Below are positions 27,231 through 36,189 of a stretch of DNA of 64,000 nt, piece after piece. The stretch lies in assembly GCF_014926585.1 (NCBI RefSeq), contig NZ_CP045422.1, positions 124,001-188,000 on the forward strand. The letters run 5' to 3'. Both the position numbers and the translations under genes were made by a program. A model generated the notes under the pieces. That model searched no databases, had not been told where the DNA came from, and saw nothing but the letters and a program-made list of their open reading frames with translations. This DNA comes from Devosia beringensis (GTDB lineage Bacteria > Pseudomonadota > Alphaproteobacteria > Rhizobiales > Devosiaceae). Each line of letters starts with the position of its first letter. Position 1 is the stretch's first letter.

Positions 27231-27935
27231 CTAATCGTTGCGAAACGACAGGCGGACGACCTGGCCGTTCATGACCGCGTTCTGACATTCCAGCAATTGG
27301 CCATTGTCGATGCGCCCGGTCGATCCCACGACCAGGATCGGCGCATTGGCCGGGCTTTGCAGCAAGTCTGCTTCGCGGTCGGTCGGCAACCGGGCGCTGA
27401 CGGTCGTCGAGACGCGCCGCAGTTGCCCCAGCCCCTCGTTGCGGACGATCCGTGTCAGGGAGTCGGTTTCGGCCAGCTTTGCCTGGAGATTATCCACCAG
27501 GTCGGCGCGAATGTGACGGACGGTCAGGATAAACGGGATGTCGTTGCCCATGATGAGCCCAGTGACCCGCAACAGCGTTGTATCCGGCGCGACGCCGAGG
27601 CTGGTTGCCAGTTCAGTGCCGGCTGGCACCATAACTTGATCAAGCACCTGCATGCTTGATCGCACCCCCTGCCCGTCCAGGACGTCACGAAAGCGCGAGG
27701 TCGCGTCAACCTCATAGGTTATGCCGGTCTGCATCACGAAGGAGCCGCGCCCGTTGACGCTGCGGATCAGACCATCCTGCGACAGGGCCAGGTAGGCACG
27801 CCGGACCGTGTTGCGACTCACATTGTGGGCGACTGACAGCTCGAATTCGGGCGGCAACTGGCTGCCCGGACGCAATTCTCCCACCATGATCGCCTTGCGC
27901 AGCGTGTCATAGACGCGGAACCACTGGGCCGTCAT
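27231..27935 (-). CDS. GntR-family regulator with UTRA ligand domain (HutC/PhnF type)
   Basis: 234 residues. The N-terminal winged helix (about residues 5-70) reads LRKAIMVGELRPGSQLPPEFELS, then HNVSRNTVRRAYLALSQDGLIRSVNGRGSFV. The C-terminal UTRA domain (about residues 85-230) has VPAGTELATSLGVAPDTTLLRVTGLIM and ends QNAVMNGQVVRLSF. UTRA regulators sense small acids, sugars or phosphonates and are often repressors of the adjoining operon. It is divergent from the importer starting at 28154, with a strong palindrome between them. The effector is presumably the imported compound. Confidence 0.9.
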   Translation of the reverse strand: MTAQWFRVYDTLRKAIMVGELRPGSQLPPEFELSVAHNVSRNTVRRAYLALSQDGLIRSVNGRGSFVMQTGITYEVDATSRFRDVLDGQGVRSSMQVLDQVMVPAGTELATSLGVAPDTTLLRVTGLIMGNDIPFILTVRHIRADLVDNLQAKLAETDSLTRIVRNEGLGQLRRVSTTVSARLPTDREADLLQSPANAPILVVGSTGRIDNGQLLECQNAVMNGQVVRLSFRND

Positions 27936-27960
27936 ACCGTCGCCTCACCAAATACTTTCA

Positions 27961-27976
27961 AGCTGTACCTACAGCT
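27961..27976. promoter_or_regulatory. Candidate GntR operator
   Basis: AGCTGTA-CC-TACAGCT is a perfect 7-bp inverted repeat with a 2-bp centre, located 26 bp upstream of the gntR start in the divergent region. Its GT-N-TA core resembles HutC-type operators. No -35/-10 pair was assigned in the rest of the 218-bp region. Confidence 0.6.
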
Positions 27977-28153
27977 GTCATGCACGTTACACAATGCCGT
28001 TCTAGACAAGCACCGTCACGGCGAACGCTCCCCTCCGAGCCCGCCCATCACTGAACATAGCAAATCCGCAACCGAAGCGTCGGGCGCCATGCGCATCCGT
28101 GTCCGCTGCGGCATGCGCCTTCACAGCCAATTGGCATTCCGAGAGGAGACACC

Positions 28154-29734
28154 ATGACTGATCTCAATCGTCGCACCGTGCTGACCCTGGGGGCTGCGAC
28201 AGCCGCCGCATTGGCGCTGCCGCGCGCGGCCTTTGCCCAGGCCGACGACCGCCCGGAAGTTACCGTAGCGGTGCAAAAGGTCTCCAATTCCAACACGCTG
28301 GAAATGCTGTCGGAACAGTCCAATGTCGGCGCCCGCATCTATACCAGCTATGCCGAGCCACTGATCGGCACCGACTGGATCGGCGACATGTCGCTGCAGC
28401 CCTCGATTGCCACCACCTGGACGCGCGTTGACGACTACACGATCGATGTCGAGCTGCGCGATGGCGTCAAATTCCACAATGGCGACCCACTGACTGCAGA
28501 AGACGTGGCCTTCACCTTTGGTCCGGACCGCATGTGGGGCGGCGGCACGATTGAAGTGCCTGAGGCCGTCATCGCCGCATCGCGGCGCAGCCTGCCGGCC
28601 TTCGAGAGCGTGGAAATCCTGGCGCCCAACAAGGTGCGCTTCCACAATTCCATCATCGATCCGGTAATGGAAGGTCGCCTGGCCAGCGCCATGGGTATGG
28701 TCGTGAACAAGCGGGCGTTCCTTGAAACCGGCGACTGGATGACCTGGGCCCGCAAGCCCGTCACCACCGGACCCTATCGCATTGCCGACTTCCAGGCCGA
28801 TTCCGTGCTCAGCCTTGAAGCCTTTGACGACCATTGGGACGGTCGCCCGCCGCTGGCCAAGCTGCGCTTTGTCGAGACCCCCGAAACCGCCTCGCGCATC
28901 AACCTGCTCCTCTCGGGCGGCGCCGACTTTGCGTGTGACATTCCCCCCGATCAGATCGCGACCGTCGAAGCGGACAGCCGTTTCGAGGTCGTCGGCGGCC
29001 CGATCAACAACTCGCGCTACACGATCTTCAACAAATCCCACCCCGTGCTGGCCAACCCTCTGATCCGCCAGGCGCTGACCCACTCGGTGGATCGTGACCT
29101 GATCGTGGAGGCCCTGTGGAGCGGCCGCACGACCGTACCGCGTGGCCTGCAGTGGGAGTTCTATGGCGACTTCTACATAACGGACCACGAAAACCCCGCC
29201 TACGACCCTGACAAGGCCCGCGCCCTGCTGGCCGAAGCAGGCTATGCCGGCGAACCGATCCCCTACCGCGTGCTGAACGACTATTATACCAACCAGACCT
29301 CGACCGCCCAGATCAATACCGAAAGCTGGCGCTCCATCGGGCTCAATGTCGAACTGCAGATGGTCGAAAACTGGGGCCAGATCAGCGAAGGCGAGCCAGA
29401 AAGCCGCGGCATCCATGACTGGTCGGCCGCTGCCACGCTGCCCGATCCCTGCGTGCAAATGCCCGGCTCCTGGGGCCCGACCAGCAATGGCTGGCGCAAT
29501 GGCCAGTGGATCAACGAGGAATTCGGTCCGCTGTCAAACGATCTGGAAACCAGCACTGACCACGCCCGTCGCATCGCAATCTGGCGCCGCATGCTCCAGA
29601 TCATCGAGATCGAAGACCCCGCTTACGTTGTCCTGCACCGCAATGCCTCGTTCACGGCCAAGCGCAAGGACATCCAGTGGACGGCCGCCCAGTCCTTCGT
29701 GATGGACTTCAGCCGCCACAACTGGAGCGCGTAA
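28154..29734 (+). CDS. Dpp/Opp-family ABC transporter substrate-binding protein (SBP family 5)
   Basis: 526 residues. A twin-arginine-like signal (NRRTVLTLGAATAAALALP, cleavage near AAFAQ) suggests Tat export. Family 5 features are YTSYAEPLIG, LRDGVKFHNGDPLTAEDVAFTF, TTGPYRIADF and NPLIRQALTHSVDRDLI. Such proteins bind peptides, but also opines, glycosides and other solutes. A sugar-isomerase-like gene downstream hints at a non-peptide ligand. GAGAGGAG precedes the start. Confidence 0.9.
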   Translation: MTDLNRRTVLTLGAATAAALALPRAAFAQADDRPEVTVAVQKVSNSNTLEMLSEQSNVGARIYTSYAEPLIGTDWIGDMSLQPSIATTWTRVDDYTIDVELRDGVKFHNGDPLTAEDVAFTFGPDRMWGGGTIEVPEAVIAASRRSLPAFESVEILAPNKVRFHNSIIDPVMEGRLASAMGMVVNKRAFLETGDWMTWARKPVTTGPYRIADFQADSVLSLEAFDDHWDGRPPLAKLRFVETPETASRINLLLSGGADFACDIPPDQIATVEADSRFEVVGGPINNSRYTIFNKSHPVLANPLIRQALTHSVDRDLIVEALWSGRTTVPRGLQWEFYGDFYITDHENPAYDPDKARALLAEAGYAGEPIPYRVLNDYYTNQTSTAQINTESWRSIGLNVELQMVENWGQISEGEPESRGIHDWSAAATLPDPCVQMPGSWGPTSNGWRNGQWINEEFGPLSNDLETSTDHARRIAIWRRMLQIIEIEDPAYVVLHRNASFTAKRKDIQWTAAQSFVMDFSRHNWSA

Positions 29735-29738
29735 GGCC

Positions 29739-30725
29739 ATGGCCTTCGTCCAGATCCGCGACATGTCGGTGGCCTTCGGCGCCGCTCCGGCATTGCGTGG
29801 CATCAGCCTGTCGGTCGAGCGCGGGGAAGCGCTCGGCCTGGTCGGCGAGTCAGGGTGTGGCAAGTCCATCACCTGGCTGGCCGCCCTGGGCCTGTTGCCG
29901 CGCTCGGCCAAGGTGGGCGGCTCGGTACTGCTCGACGGTGTCGAACTCATCGGCGCGCCACCGACCGTGCTCGAACCGGTGCGCGGCGGTCGTGTCGCCA
30001 TGATCTTCCAGGACCCCGCCGCCAGCCTCAATCCGGTGCACCGCATCGGCCGGCAGATCGCCGAGGCCCTCGCCCTGCATCGCGGCCTGACCGGCGCACC
30101 GGCCCGCGCCGAAGTCATCCGCCTGCTCGACCAGGTGGGTATTCCCGATGCGAAGAACCGCCTCAACGCCTATCCGCATGAATTGTCGGGCGGCCAGAAC
30201 CAGCGCGTCATGATCGCCATGGCCCTGGCCGGCGAGCCCGAACTGCTGGTGGCCGACGAGCCCACCACGGCGCTGGATGTCACCATCCAGGCACAGATTC
30301 TCGATCTGCTGGGCACGATCCGGCGCGATACGGGCATGGGGCTGGTGCTGATCTCCCATGATCTGGGCGTCGTCTCCGAAACCTGTTCACGCATCGCGGT
30401 CATGTATGCCGGCCGCATTGTGGAAGAAGCCGACAGCGCCAGCATTTTTGCCAATCCCAGCCACCCCTATACGCGTGGGCTATTGGGCGCCATGCCCCCG
30501 ATCAGCGGCCCGCGCCAGAAGCTGGTTTCCATTCCCGGCAGCGTTCCGGAAGCCGCGCGCATGCCAGCAGGCTGTGCCTTCGCGCCGCGCTGCAGCCTGG
30601 CCATAGCGGACTGTGGCCGGATCGACCCGGCGGCCGTCAGCGTGGCTGCCGACCATATTGCCGCCTGTATCAGAACCGCGCCTGCCCCTGTGACCGGCCG
30701 GACGCCAGAAAGGGTTTTGGCATGA
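29739..30725 (+). CDS. Dpp/Opp-type ABC transporter ATP-binding protein (DppD-like)
   Basis: 328 residues. Walker [15 protein letters not shown]-loop [15 protein letters not shown], signature [15 protein letters not shown], Walker [13 protein letters not shown] and H-loop ISHDLGVV are intact. The C-terminal oligopeptide extension has [11 protein letters not shown] and [14 protein letters not shown], the cysteine pattern that binds an iron-sulfur cluster in DppD/OppD proteins. It starts 4 nt after the binding-protein stop and overlaps the next gene by 4 nt. Confidence 0.93.
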   Translation: MAFVQIRDMSVAFGAAPALRGISLSVERGEALGLVGESGCGKSITWLAALGLLPRSAKVGGSVLLDGVELIGAPPTVLEPVRGGRVAMIFQDPAASLNPVHRIGRQIAEALALHRGLTGAPARAEVIRLLDQVGIPDAKNRLNAYPHELSGGQNQRVMIAMALAGEPELLVADEPTTALDVTIQAQILDLLGTIRRDTGMGLVLISHDLGVVSETCSRIAVMYAGRIVEEADSASIFANPSHPYTRGLLGAMPPISGPRQKLVSIPGSVPEAARMPAGCAFAPRCSLAIADCGRIDPAAVSVAADHIAACIRTAPAPVTGRTPERVLA

Positions 30726-31735
30726 CCATCACCGACACGCCGATGCTGAGCGCAAGCGATCTCGCCCGGACCTATAGCGTGCGACGCGGCATGACCGGCC
30801 GGGTGACCCATGTGCGGGCGGTCGACGGGGTATCCCTGACCATCGCGCGCGGCGAGACCCTCGGCCTGGTCGGCGAATCGGGCTGTGGCAAATCGACCAC
30901 CGCGCGGCTGGTGCTGGGCATCGAGCGCCCCGATGAGGGCCAGGTCAGCTTTGACGGCGCCCAGATGCCGCGTTCGGGCAGTCCGGCCTGGGCGGCGCTG
31001 CGCCGGCGCATGCAACTGGTGTTCCAGGACCCGCTGAGCGCACTGGACCGGCGCCTGCCGATCGGCATGCAGATCCGCGAACCCCTCGAAATCCACCGCA
31101 TCGGCACGCCTGCCGAGCAAAACGACCGCGTTGCCGCCGTCATGGCCGAGGTCGGCCTGCAGCCGCACCATGCCAGCCGGCACCCGCATGCCCTGTCGGG
31201 TGGACAGCGCCAGCGCGCCGTCATCGCCCGGGCGCTGGTGACCCAGCCGGACCTGCTGGTCTGCGATGAACCGATCAGCGCCCTCGACGTCTCGATCCAG
31301 GCGCAGGTGATGAACCTTCTGGTCGATCTGCAGGAGCGGCTGGGCATGGGCATGCTGTTTGTCAGCCACGACCTGCGCGCCGTGCGCCAGATCAGCCACC
31401 GCGTCGCGGTGATGTATCTGGGGCGGATCGTAGAGGAAGGAGCGCCCGACGATATCCTGCATGCGCCCGCCCATCCCTATTCGCAGGCCTTGGTCTCGGC
31501 CATTCCCCATCCAGGCAAGACCGCCAGGCGCATCGTCCTGCAGGGCGATCCGCCCAATCCAGCCGATCGTCCCGCCGGTTGCGCCTTTCATCCCCGCTGC
31601 CGGGTCGCCGCTGCGCGCTGCAGAATCGAGGTGCCGGTGCTCAAGCCACGCCAGACCGATGGGCGCCGCGTGGCCTGTCACGTCGCCCATGGCGAGGTGG
31701 CGCCCGGCCATGTTGGCCAATTGGAGTTGAGCTGA
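30722..31735 (+). CDS. Dpp/Opp-type ABC transporter ATP-binding protein (DppF-like)
   Basis: 337 residues. Walker [18 protein letters not shown]-loop FQDPLSALDRRLPIG, signature [15 protein letters not shown], Walker B LLVCDEPISALD and H-loop VSHDLRAV are intact. The tail again carries CAFHPRCRVAAARC. Second ATPase of the heterodimer with the DppD-like protein. Its stop overlaps the permease start (TGATG). Confidence 0.93.
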   Translation: MTITDTPMLSASDLARTYSVRRGMTGRVTHVRAVDGVSLTIARGETLGLVGESGCGKSTTARLVLGIERPDEGQVSFDGAQMPRSGSPAWAALRRRMQLVFQDPLSALDRRLPIGMQIREPLEIHRIGTPAEQNDRVAAVMAEVGLQPHHASRHPHALSGGQRQRAVIARALVTQPDLLVCDEPISALDVSIQAQVMNLLVDLQERLGMGMLFVSHDLRAVRQISHRVAVMYLGRIVEEGAPDDILHAPAHPYSQALVSAIPHPGKTARRIVLQGDPPNPADRPAGCAFHPRCRVAAARCRIEVPVLKPRQTDGRRVACHVAHGEVAPGHVGQLELS

Positions 31736-32670
31736 TGCTGCATTATTTCGGATCGCGCCTGCTCCGGGCAGCCGTCAGCGTGGTGATGGTTGTCACCTTC
31801 GTGTTCATCGTGCTGCGCATGTCGGGCGATCCGGCAGTCGTGATCATGGGGGCTGATGCGCCGCCCGAGGCCGTGGATGCCTTCCGCGCGGCCTGGGGTC
31901 TCGATCAGCCGATCTGGGTGCAGTACCTGTCCTTCTTCAAGGCGATCTTCAGCGGCGATCTGGGCCAGTCGATGCGCGATGGCCGCGATGCGGTCGCCGT
32001 GGTGCTCGAGCGCGTGCCCTCGACCCTGGCGCTGACCGTGCCGGCCTTCCTGCTCAACGTGGGCATCGGCATTCCGGCCGGGGTCTATGCCGCCCTGCAC
32101 CGCAATACAGCCATCGACCGCTTCGTCATGGTCATGGCCGTTACCGGCTTTGCCATGCCGTCCTTTATCCTGGCCATGCTGCTGGTGCTGGTGTTCTCGG
32201 TCAATCTGGGCTGGCTGCCATCGGCCGGACAGGATTCCTGGCACAATGCCATCCTGCCGATAGTCACCATGGGCTTTGGCGGCGCGGCCCTGCTGGCCCG
32301 ATTCACCCGCAGCGCCATGCTCGAAGTGCTGGGCCAATCCTATATCCGCACGGCCAGCGCCAAGGGACTGTCATGGTCGGCCGTGGTCTGGCGGCATGCG
32401 CTGCAGAATGCCGCCATCCCGACCGTCACCATTATCGGCTTCATGCTCGGTGGGCTGGTGGCCGGCGCTGTGGTGGTGGAGAGCGTTTTCTCCTGGCCCG
32501 GCGTGGGCCGGCTGTTGGTCGTCTCGGTCTCCAATCGCGATCTGGCGGTGGTGCAGGCCATCGTCCTGATGATTGCGCTGACCATGGTCACCGCCAATCT
32601 GGTCGTGGACATCCTCTACGGCCTGCTCGACCCCAAAATGCAGTCGCAGACGCGCGAGGCGCGCGGCTGA
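31735..32670 (+). CDS. Dpp/Opp-type ABC transporter permease 1 (DppB-like)
   Basis: 311 residues, six membrane helices. The N-terminus MLHYFGSRLLRAAVSVVMVV is typical of DppB, followed by MSGDPAVVIMG and WGLDQPIWVQYLSFF. The coupling loop is YIRTASAKGLSWSAVVWRHALQNA. The ATG at 31735 overlaps the upstream stop. Forms the pore with the DppC-like protein. Confidence 0.93.
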   Translation: MLHYFGSRLLRAAVSVVMVVTFVFIVLRMSGDPAVVIMGADAPPEAVDAFRAAWGLDQPIWVQYLSFFKAIFSGDLGQSMRDGRDAVAVVLERVPSTLALTVPAFLLNVGIGIPAGVYAALHRNTAIDRFVMVMAVTGFAMPSFILAMLLVLVFSVNLGWLPSAGQDSWHNAILPIVTMGFGGAALLARFTRSAMLEVLGQSYIRTASAKGLSWSAVVWRHALQNAAIPTVTIIGFMLGGLVAGAVVVESVFSWPGVGRLLVVSVSNRDLAVVQAIVLMIALTMVTANLVVDILYGLLDPKMQSQTREARG

Positions 32671-32698
32671 CCGCGACCTTCATACCAGGAGACAGCAC

Positions 32699-33598
32699 AT
32701 GGCTGACATTGACGCCACCGAGGGCCCACACACCGATACGATTGCCGCCCGCGGACAGGCCCTGTTCGCCCGACTGGGGCAGTTGCCGGTCCTGATGCTG
32801 GTTGCCCTTGCCTGGCTGGGCTTCATGCTGGCCGTCGCGCTGCTGGCCGACCTGTTCACGCCCTATCCCTATACGCAGATGGACCTGCATAACCGGCTGA
32901 GTTCGCCGGCCTTCATGGGTGGCACCTGGAGTCATCCGCTGGGCACGGACGAGTTGGGCCGCGACGTGCTGTCCCGGCTGATTGCCTCGATCCGCATGAG
33001 CCTGCTGATTGCCTTTGGTGCCACCATTATAGGCGCCGTCATCGGCGTGACGCTGGGTTTCGTGGCGGCGCATTTCCGCGGCTTCATCGAGCAGATCGTC
33101 CTGGCGCTAGTCGACTTTTCCGCGGCGATCCCGTTCCTGGTCCTCGCCTTGGCCGTCCTTGCCTTTTTCGGCAATTCGATCACGCTGTTCATCTGCTTGC
33201 TCGGCCTGCATGCCTGGGAGCGCTATGCGCGCATCGCGCGGGGCCTGGCCATCAGCGGCAATGCGCAGGGCTATTCGGGGGCGGTCCACCAACTGGGCGC
33301 TTCTCCCCTGCGGCTCTATGGTCGCCATATCCTGCCCAATATCGCCTCGACGCTGATCGTCTCGATGACCCTGGCCTTTCCAGAAATCATCCTGCTCGAA
33401 AGCGGGTTGTCGTTCCTCGGCCTGGGCGTGCAGCCCCCCAATACATCGCTGGGCAATATGGTCGGCTTTGGCCGGGAATACCTCTCAAGCGCTCCCTGGA
33501 TCATGCTGGCACCGGCCTTTGTCATCACCATTACCGCGCTGTGCATATCGCTGGTCGGCGACTGGCTGCGCGACAAGCTCGATCCAACCCTCACCTGA
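32699..33598 (+). CDS. Dpp/Opp-type ABC transporter permease 2 (DppC-like)
   Basis: 299 residues, six membrane helices. The HPLGTDELGRDVLSRLIASIRMSL segment after the first helix is diagnostic of DppC/OppC permeases. The coupling loop reads YSGAVHQLGASPLRLYGRHILPNI, and ILLESGLSFLGLGVQPP is the usual late motif. AGGAGA precedes the ATG. Confidence 0.93.
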   Translation: MADIDATEGPHTDTIAARGQALFARLGQLPVLMLVALAWLGFMLAVALLADLFTPYPYTQMDLHNRLSSPAFMGGTWSHPLGTDELGRDVLSRLIASIRMSLLIAFGATIIGAVIGVTLGFVAAHFRGFIEQIVLALVDFSAAIPFLVLALAVLAFFGNSITLFICLLGLHAWERYARIARGLAISGNAQGYSGAVHQLGASPLRLYGRHILPNIASTLIVSMTLAFPEIILLESGLSFLGLGVQPPNTSLGNMVGFGREYLSSAPWIMLAPAFVITITALCISLVGDWLRDKLDPTLT

Positions 33599-33643
33599 CA
33601 CCCCCCATCGGCAGAGCAATGCCGGTTACGAAAGGACGCGACT

Positions 33644-34462
33644 ATGACTGAACTGCCTATCGTTGGCGCCGCCATGACGTTGAAGGACGTCGAAATCAAC
33701 CGCAACTGGCTGCTGGAAAAGCCCCGCGACCTTGAATTGCAGGATTTCGTGCCGGCCGAAGTGCTGGCTGGCGACTGGCAGAGCGTTGTCGACCACGCCC
33801 GGCGCCTGCTCGATGGGCATCAGGGTCGCCTGGGCATGCATGGCCCGTTCATGGGCCTCAATGTCGCCTCGTCCGATCCCGATGTTCAGGCGGTGGTGGC
33901 CAAGCGCATGGACCAGGCGCTCGATGTTGCGGCCGCGCTCAACGTGACGCAGATCGTCATCCACAGCCCCTATTCGACCTGGATGCACAACAATCTCGAC
34001 AACTGGCCCGAGCAGCGCCAGCGCGTGTTCGAGCTCACCCATGCCACCCTTGATGCCGCCGTCAAACGCGCGGAAAACCAGGGCTGCGTCTTCGTGCTGG
34101 AAAACATCGAGGACAAGGATCCAGCCGACCGCCGCAAACTGGTGGAAAGCTTCAATTCGTCCGCCTTCGCGCTGTCGATCGATACCGGCCATGCCGCCTA
34201 TGCCTATGGCTCGACGGGCGCGCCGCCCGTAGACTATTTCGTCCTCGATGCCGGCGAGAAACTGCAGCACGTGCACCTGCAGGATGCCGATGGCTATGCC
34301 GACCGCCACTGGCCGCTGGGCCATGGCAATATCAACTGGCGCGCCATTTTCGCCCGCCTGGCCGACATCACCTCGCATCCGCGCCTGATCATCGAAATTC
34401 GCGACAAGTCCCAGATCCAGGCCTCCGCGGCCCACCTGGCCGCCCTGGGGCTCGCACAATAG
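33644..34462 (+). CDS. Sugar phosphate isomerase/epimerase-like TIM-barrel protein
   Basis: 272 residues of the xylose isomerase-like/AP endonuclease 2 barrel family. Putative metal ligands are visible in order: His in LGMHGPFMG, His in VIHSPYSTW, Glu in VFVLENIED, Asp-His in SIDTGHAAYAYG, His in QHVHLQDADG and Glu in LIIEIRD near the end. The family holds isomerases, epimerases and dehydratases of sugars, so the substrate cannot be assigned. As the last gene of the importer operon it probably catalyses an early step on the imported compound. Confidence 0.85.
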   Translation: MTELPIVGAAMTLKDVEINRNWLLEKPRDLELQDFVPAEVLAGDWQSVVDHARRLLDGHQGRLGMHGPFMGLNVASSDPDVQAVVAKRMDQALDVAAALNVTQIVIHSPYSTWMHNNLDNWPEQRQRVFELTHATLDAAVKRAENQGCVFVLENIEDKDPADRRKLVESFNSSAFALSIDTGHAAYAYGSTGAPPVDYFVLDAGEKLQHVHLQDADGYADRHWPLGHGNINWRAIFARLADITSHPRLIIEIRDKSQIQASAAHLAALGLAQ

Positions 34463-35090
34463 GCCATTGAGCAGATCTGCCGCCCGGACCTCGATCCAAG
34501 CGATTGACTGACCCGGGCGGTTTGATTGAACCGAAACGCCTCCTGGACGCTGGCATGCACGATGACCGTGCGTCTCAGCGTCCTCTCAACCAGCGCCCCG
34601 CTATTGCTCGACATAAGCGACAACGTAGAATCCGTCCGCTTTTCAGGCCTCCGACACAAAAGCCGTCAGACCGTTATCGGCTCCTTTTCAGACTCAAGTA
34701 CAGTTCTGGCATTTAGCCATAAAATCTTGGCCATCTACCTAGCTTGCGAGGGGACGGTGCAGTCCCCCCGGTCCGAGAAGTATGGGAGCCTGACGGGTAG
34801 CTACTGCTTCAATCACTGGGGGCGAATGCGGGGGAGCCGCCCCCTGTTGACCACTGTTAACGTCGCCGCGGGACCTTCCGCGTCAGCGGAGCGAGCCAGT
34901 GGCCGGCCGGATTCTTGTTTATCTGTCGCGTGTCTTCGATGTTACAGCAGGGTTGGTCATGTTCGGGCGCACAGCAGAAATGCGTGGGGCCAGCGCCTGA
35001 TCGGGCGCTTCTTGAACGATGCCGCAAATGAGCAGCAGCGGCCGCGATCCTGATCACAGTGGCCAGCCGATGACTGCAAGGAAAGGAATT
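34463..35090. other. Long intergenic region with several hairpins
   Basis: About 630 bases without a supported gene, AT-richer than its flanks. Visible inverted repeats are CGGTT/AACCG (34518-34533), GGGGAC/GTCCCC (34750-34767), GGGGGCG/CGCCCCC (34818-34844) and AGCGCC/GGCGCT followed by TCTT (34992-35013). The last may be a weak terminator. The frame at 34526-35053 has no family features and a composition unlike a gene. A structured small RNA in 34740-34850 is possible but unproven. Confidence 0.45.
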
Positions 35091-35840
35091 ATGATGGGTT
35101 TGGCATCGCCATACGAGGGCACGAATCGGCTTTTGCAGTCGCTTTCGGCGGACGACTTTGCCCTGCTGGCGCCAGAGCTGGAGCAGTCATCCCTGCACTT
35201 GTTGCAGCCCCTCGAGGTTGCCGATGAGCTGCCGCAGAATTTGTACTTTCCCGAAGGCAGCATTGCTTCGGTTGTTGCGACATTGCGCAGTGGCCGGAAT
35301 TTTGAAGTCGGACTCATCGGCTGGGAAGGCATGACGGGGACATCGGTGATCTGCGGCGCTCCAAGCCCCTTCGACTGCTACGTCCAGTTCGAGGGTTCGG
35401 CGTCGGTCCTGCCGACCGAGGCGCTGGTGCGCGCCATGCGCGCAAGCGAAACGTTGCGCAATGCGCTCAACCTTTATGTCCATGTGCTGTCGATTCAGAC
35501 TGCCTACACAGCCCTGGCGAGTGCCCATGCCCCTATTCCCGAAAGGCTGGCACGGTGGCTGATGATGATCGACGACCGTGTGGAGGGGAACTCCTTCCCC
35601 GTGACGCACGACCTCCTGGCGATCATGCTTGGCGTTCGGCGTGCCGGCGTAACGACAGCGCTGCACGAACTGGAGGGCGAGCATCTGATCAGGTCGACAC
35701 GTGGACGGATCGACATTCTCGATCGGCCGCGTCTGCAGGCGCGCGCCGGATCCGCCTATGGCGCCACCGAACGCAGTTACGTGGAGCTGATTGACGTCGT
35801 GGACCAGCGCCTGGTCAAACTCTGGCGTCATGACCGCTGA
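35091..35840 (+). CDS. Crp/Fnr-family transcriptional regulator
   Basis: 249 residues. The N-terminal cNMP-binding-like barrel includes LPQNLYFPEGSIASVVATL and VGLIGWEGMTGTSV, a form common in rhizobial regulators. It lacks the cAMP-contact motif and the FNR cysteines. The C-terminal winged helix reads FPVTHDLLAIMLGVRRAGVTTALHELEGEHLI, with VRRAGVT in place of the FNR-type recognition helix. The signal is unknown. Of several in-frame starts the ATG at 35091 is chosen for its AAGGAAAGGA leader. The gene stands alone. Confidence 0.85.
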   Translation: MMGLASPYEGTNRLLQSLSADDFALLAPELEQSSLHLLQPLEVADELPQNLYFPEGSIASVVATLRSGRNFEVGLIGWEGMTGTSVICGAPSPFDCYVQFEGSASVLPTEALVRAMRASETLRNALNLYVHVLSIQTAYTALASAHAPIPERLARWLMMIDDRVEGNSFPVTHDLLAIMLGVRRAGVTTALHELEGEHLIRSTRGRIDILDRPRLQARAGSAYGATERSYVELIDVVDQRLVKLWRHDR

Positions 35841-36056
35841 AAGCACCAGGCCAGGGCAGAGCGCAGATCCGCGCCTTCACCCCCCCACCCGAAGTGTCAC
35901 CTCAGTGAGTTTGATGGCCGGTACCAATGCTCGGAGCCGGTAGACGCAAAGCTCATGCCTGCCTTGAGCATCTGCCGGCAAGGACCGCGCCGGCGCACGG
36001 CTGATGTGCAGCAAAAGGTCCCGATCTCTGTCTAAACCCCTGATGCGCAAACCCGC
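35841..36056. other. Intergenic region upstream of the thiamine-precursor operon
   Basis: 216 bases after the Crp-like gene with no supported gene. No clear terminator was seen. The downstream end leads into the promoter and riboswitch. Confidence 0.4.
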
Positions 36057-36086
36057 TTGCGTTTTCATGCAAGTAGCGCCTATGCT
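36057..36086 (+). promoter_or_regulatory. Candidate promoter of the ykoF-thiXZY operon
   Basis: TTGCGT (36057-36062) and TATGCT (36081-36086) are 18 bp apart. Transcription would start near 36093, immediately before the riboswitch, which supports the call. Confidence 0.55.
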
Positions 36087-36095
36087 GACACATCC

Positions 36096-36183
36096 ACAGG
36101 GGTGCTCCGTAGGTCGGGGCTGAGATGGGGGCGGGAAGCCTTCGGACCCTATAGCTGATCTGGGTAATACCAGCGGAGCGAGG
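36096..36183 (+). ncRNA. TPP (thiamine pyrophosphate) riboswitch
   Basis: Contains the universally conserved aptamer pieces in order: GGGGTGC (36099-36105), GGCTGAGA (36118-36125), CTGATCTGGGTAATACCAGCG (36155-36175 region) and GGAGCGAGG. The GCTCCG/CGGGGC arm preceding CTGAGA can pair. TPP binding to such aptamers lowers expression of thiamine genes. The aptamer ends about 6 nt before the ATG at 36190, and its 3' strand carries the only ribosome binding site (GGAGCGAGG). Control is therefore probably at translation initiation; no terminator hairpin is present. Confidence 0.92.
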
Positions 36184-36189
36184 CGGGCG

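Noticed and set aside
27631..27662. TTGATCAAG ... CTTGATC resembling FNR half-sites
   Set aside because: Lies inside the gntR coding sequence and lacks the N4-spaced FNR arrangement.
34526..35053. 175-residue plus-strand open frame in the long intergenic region
   Set aside because: Rich in Ser/Arg/Cys with no family motif and codon use unlike its neighbours; passes through hairpins.
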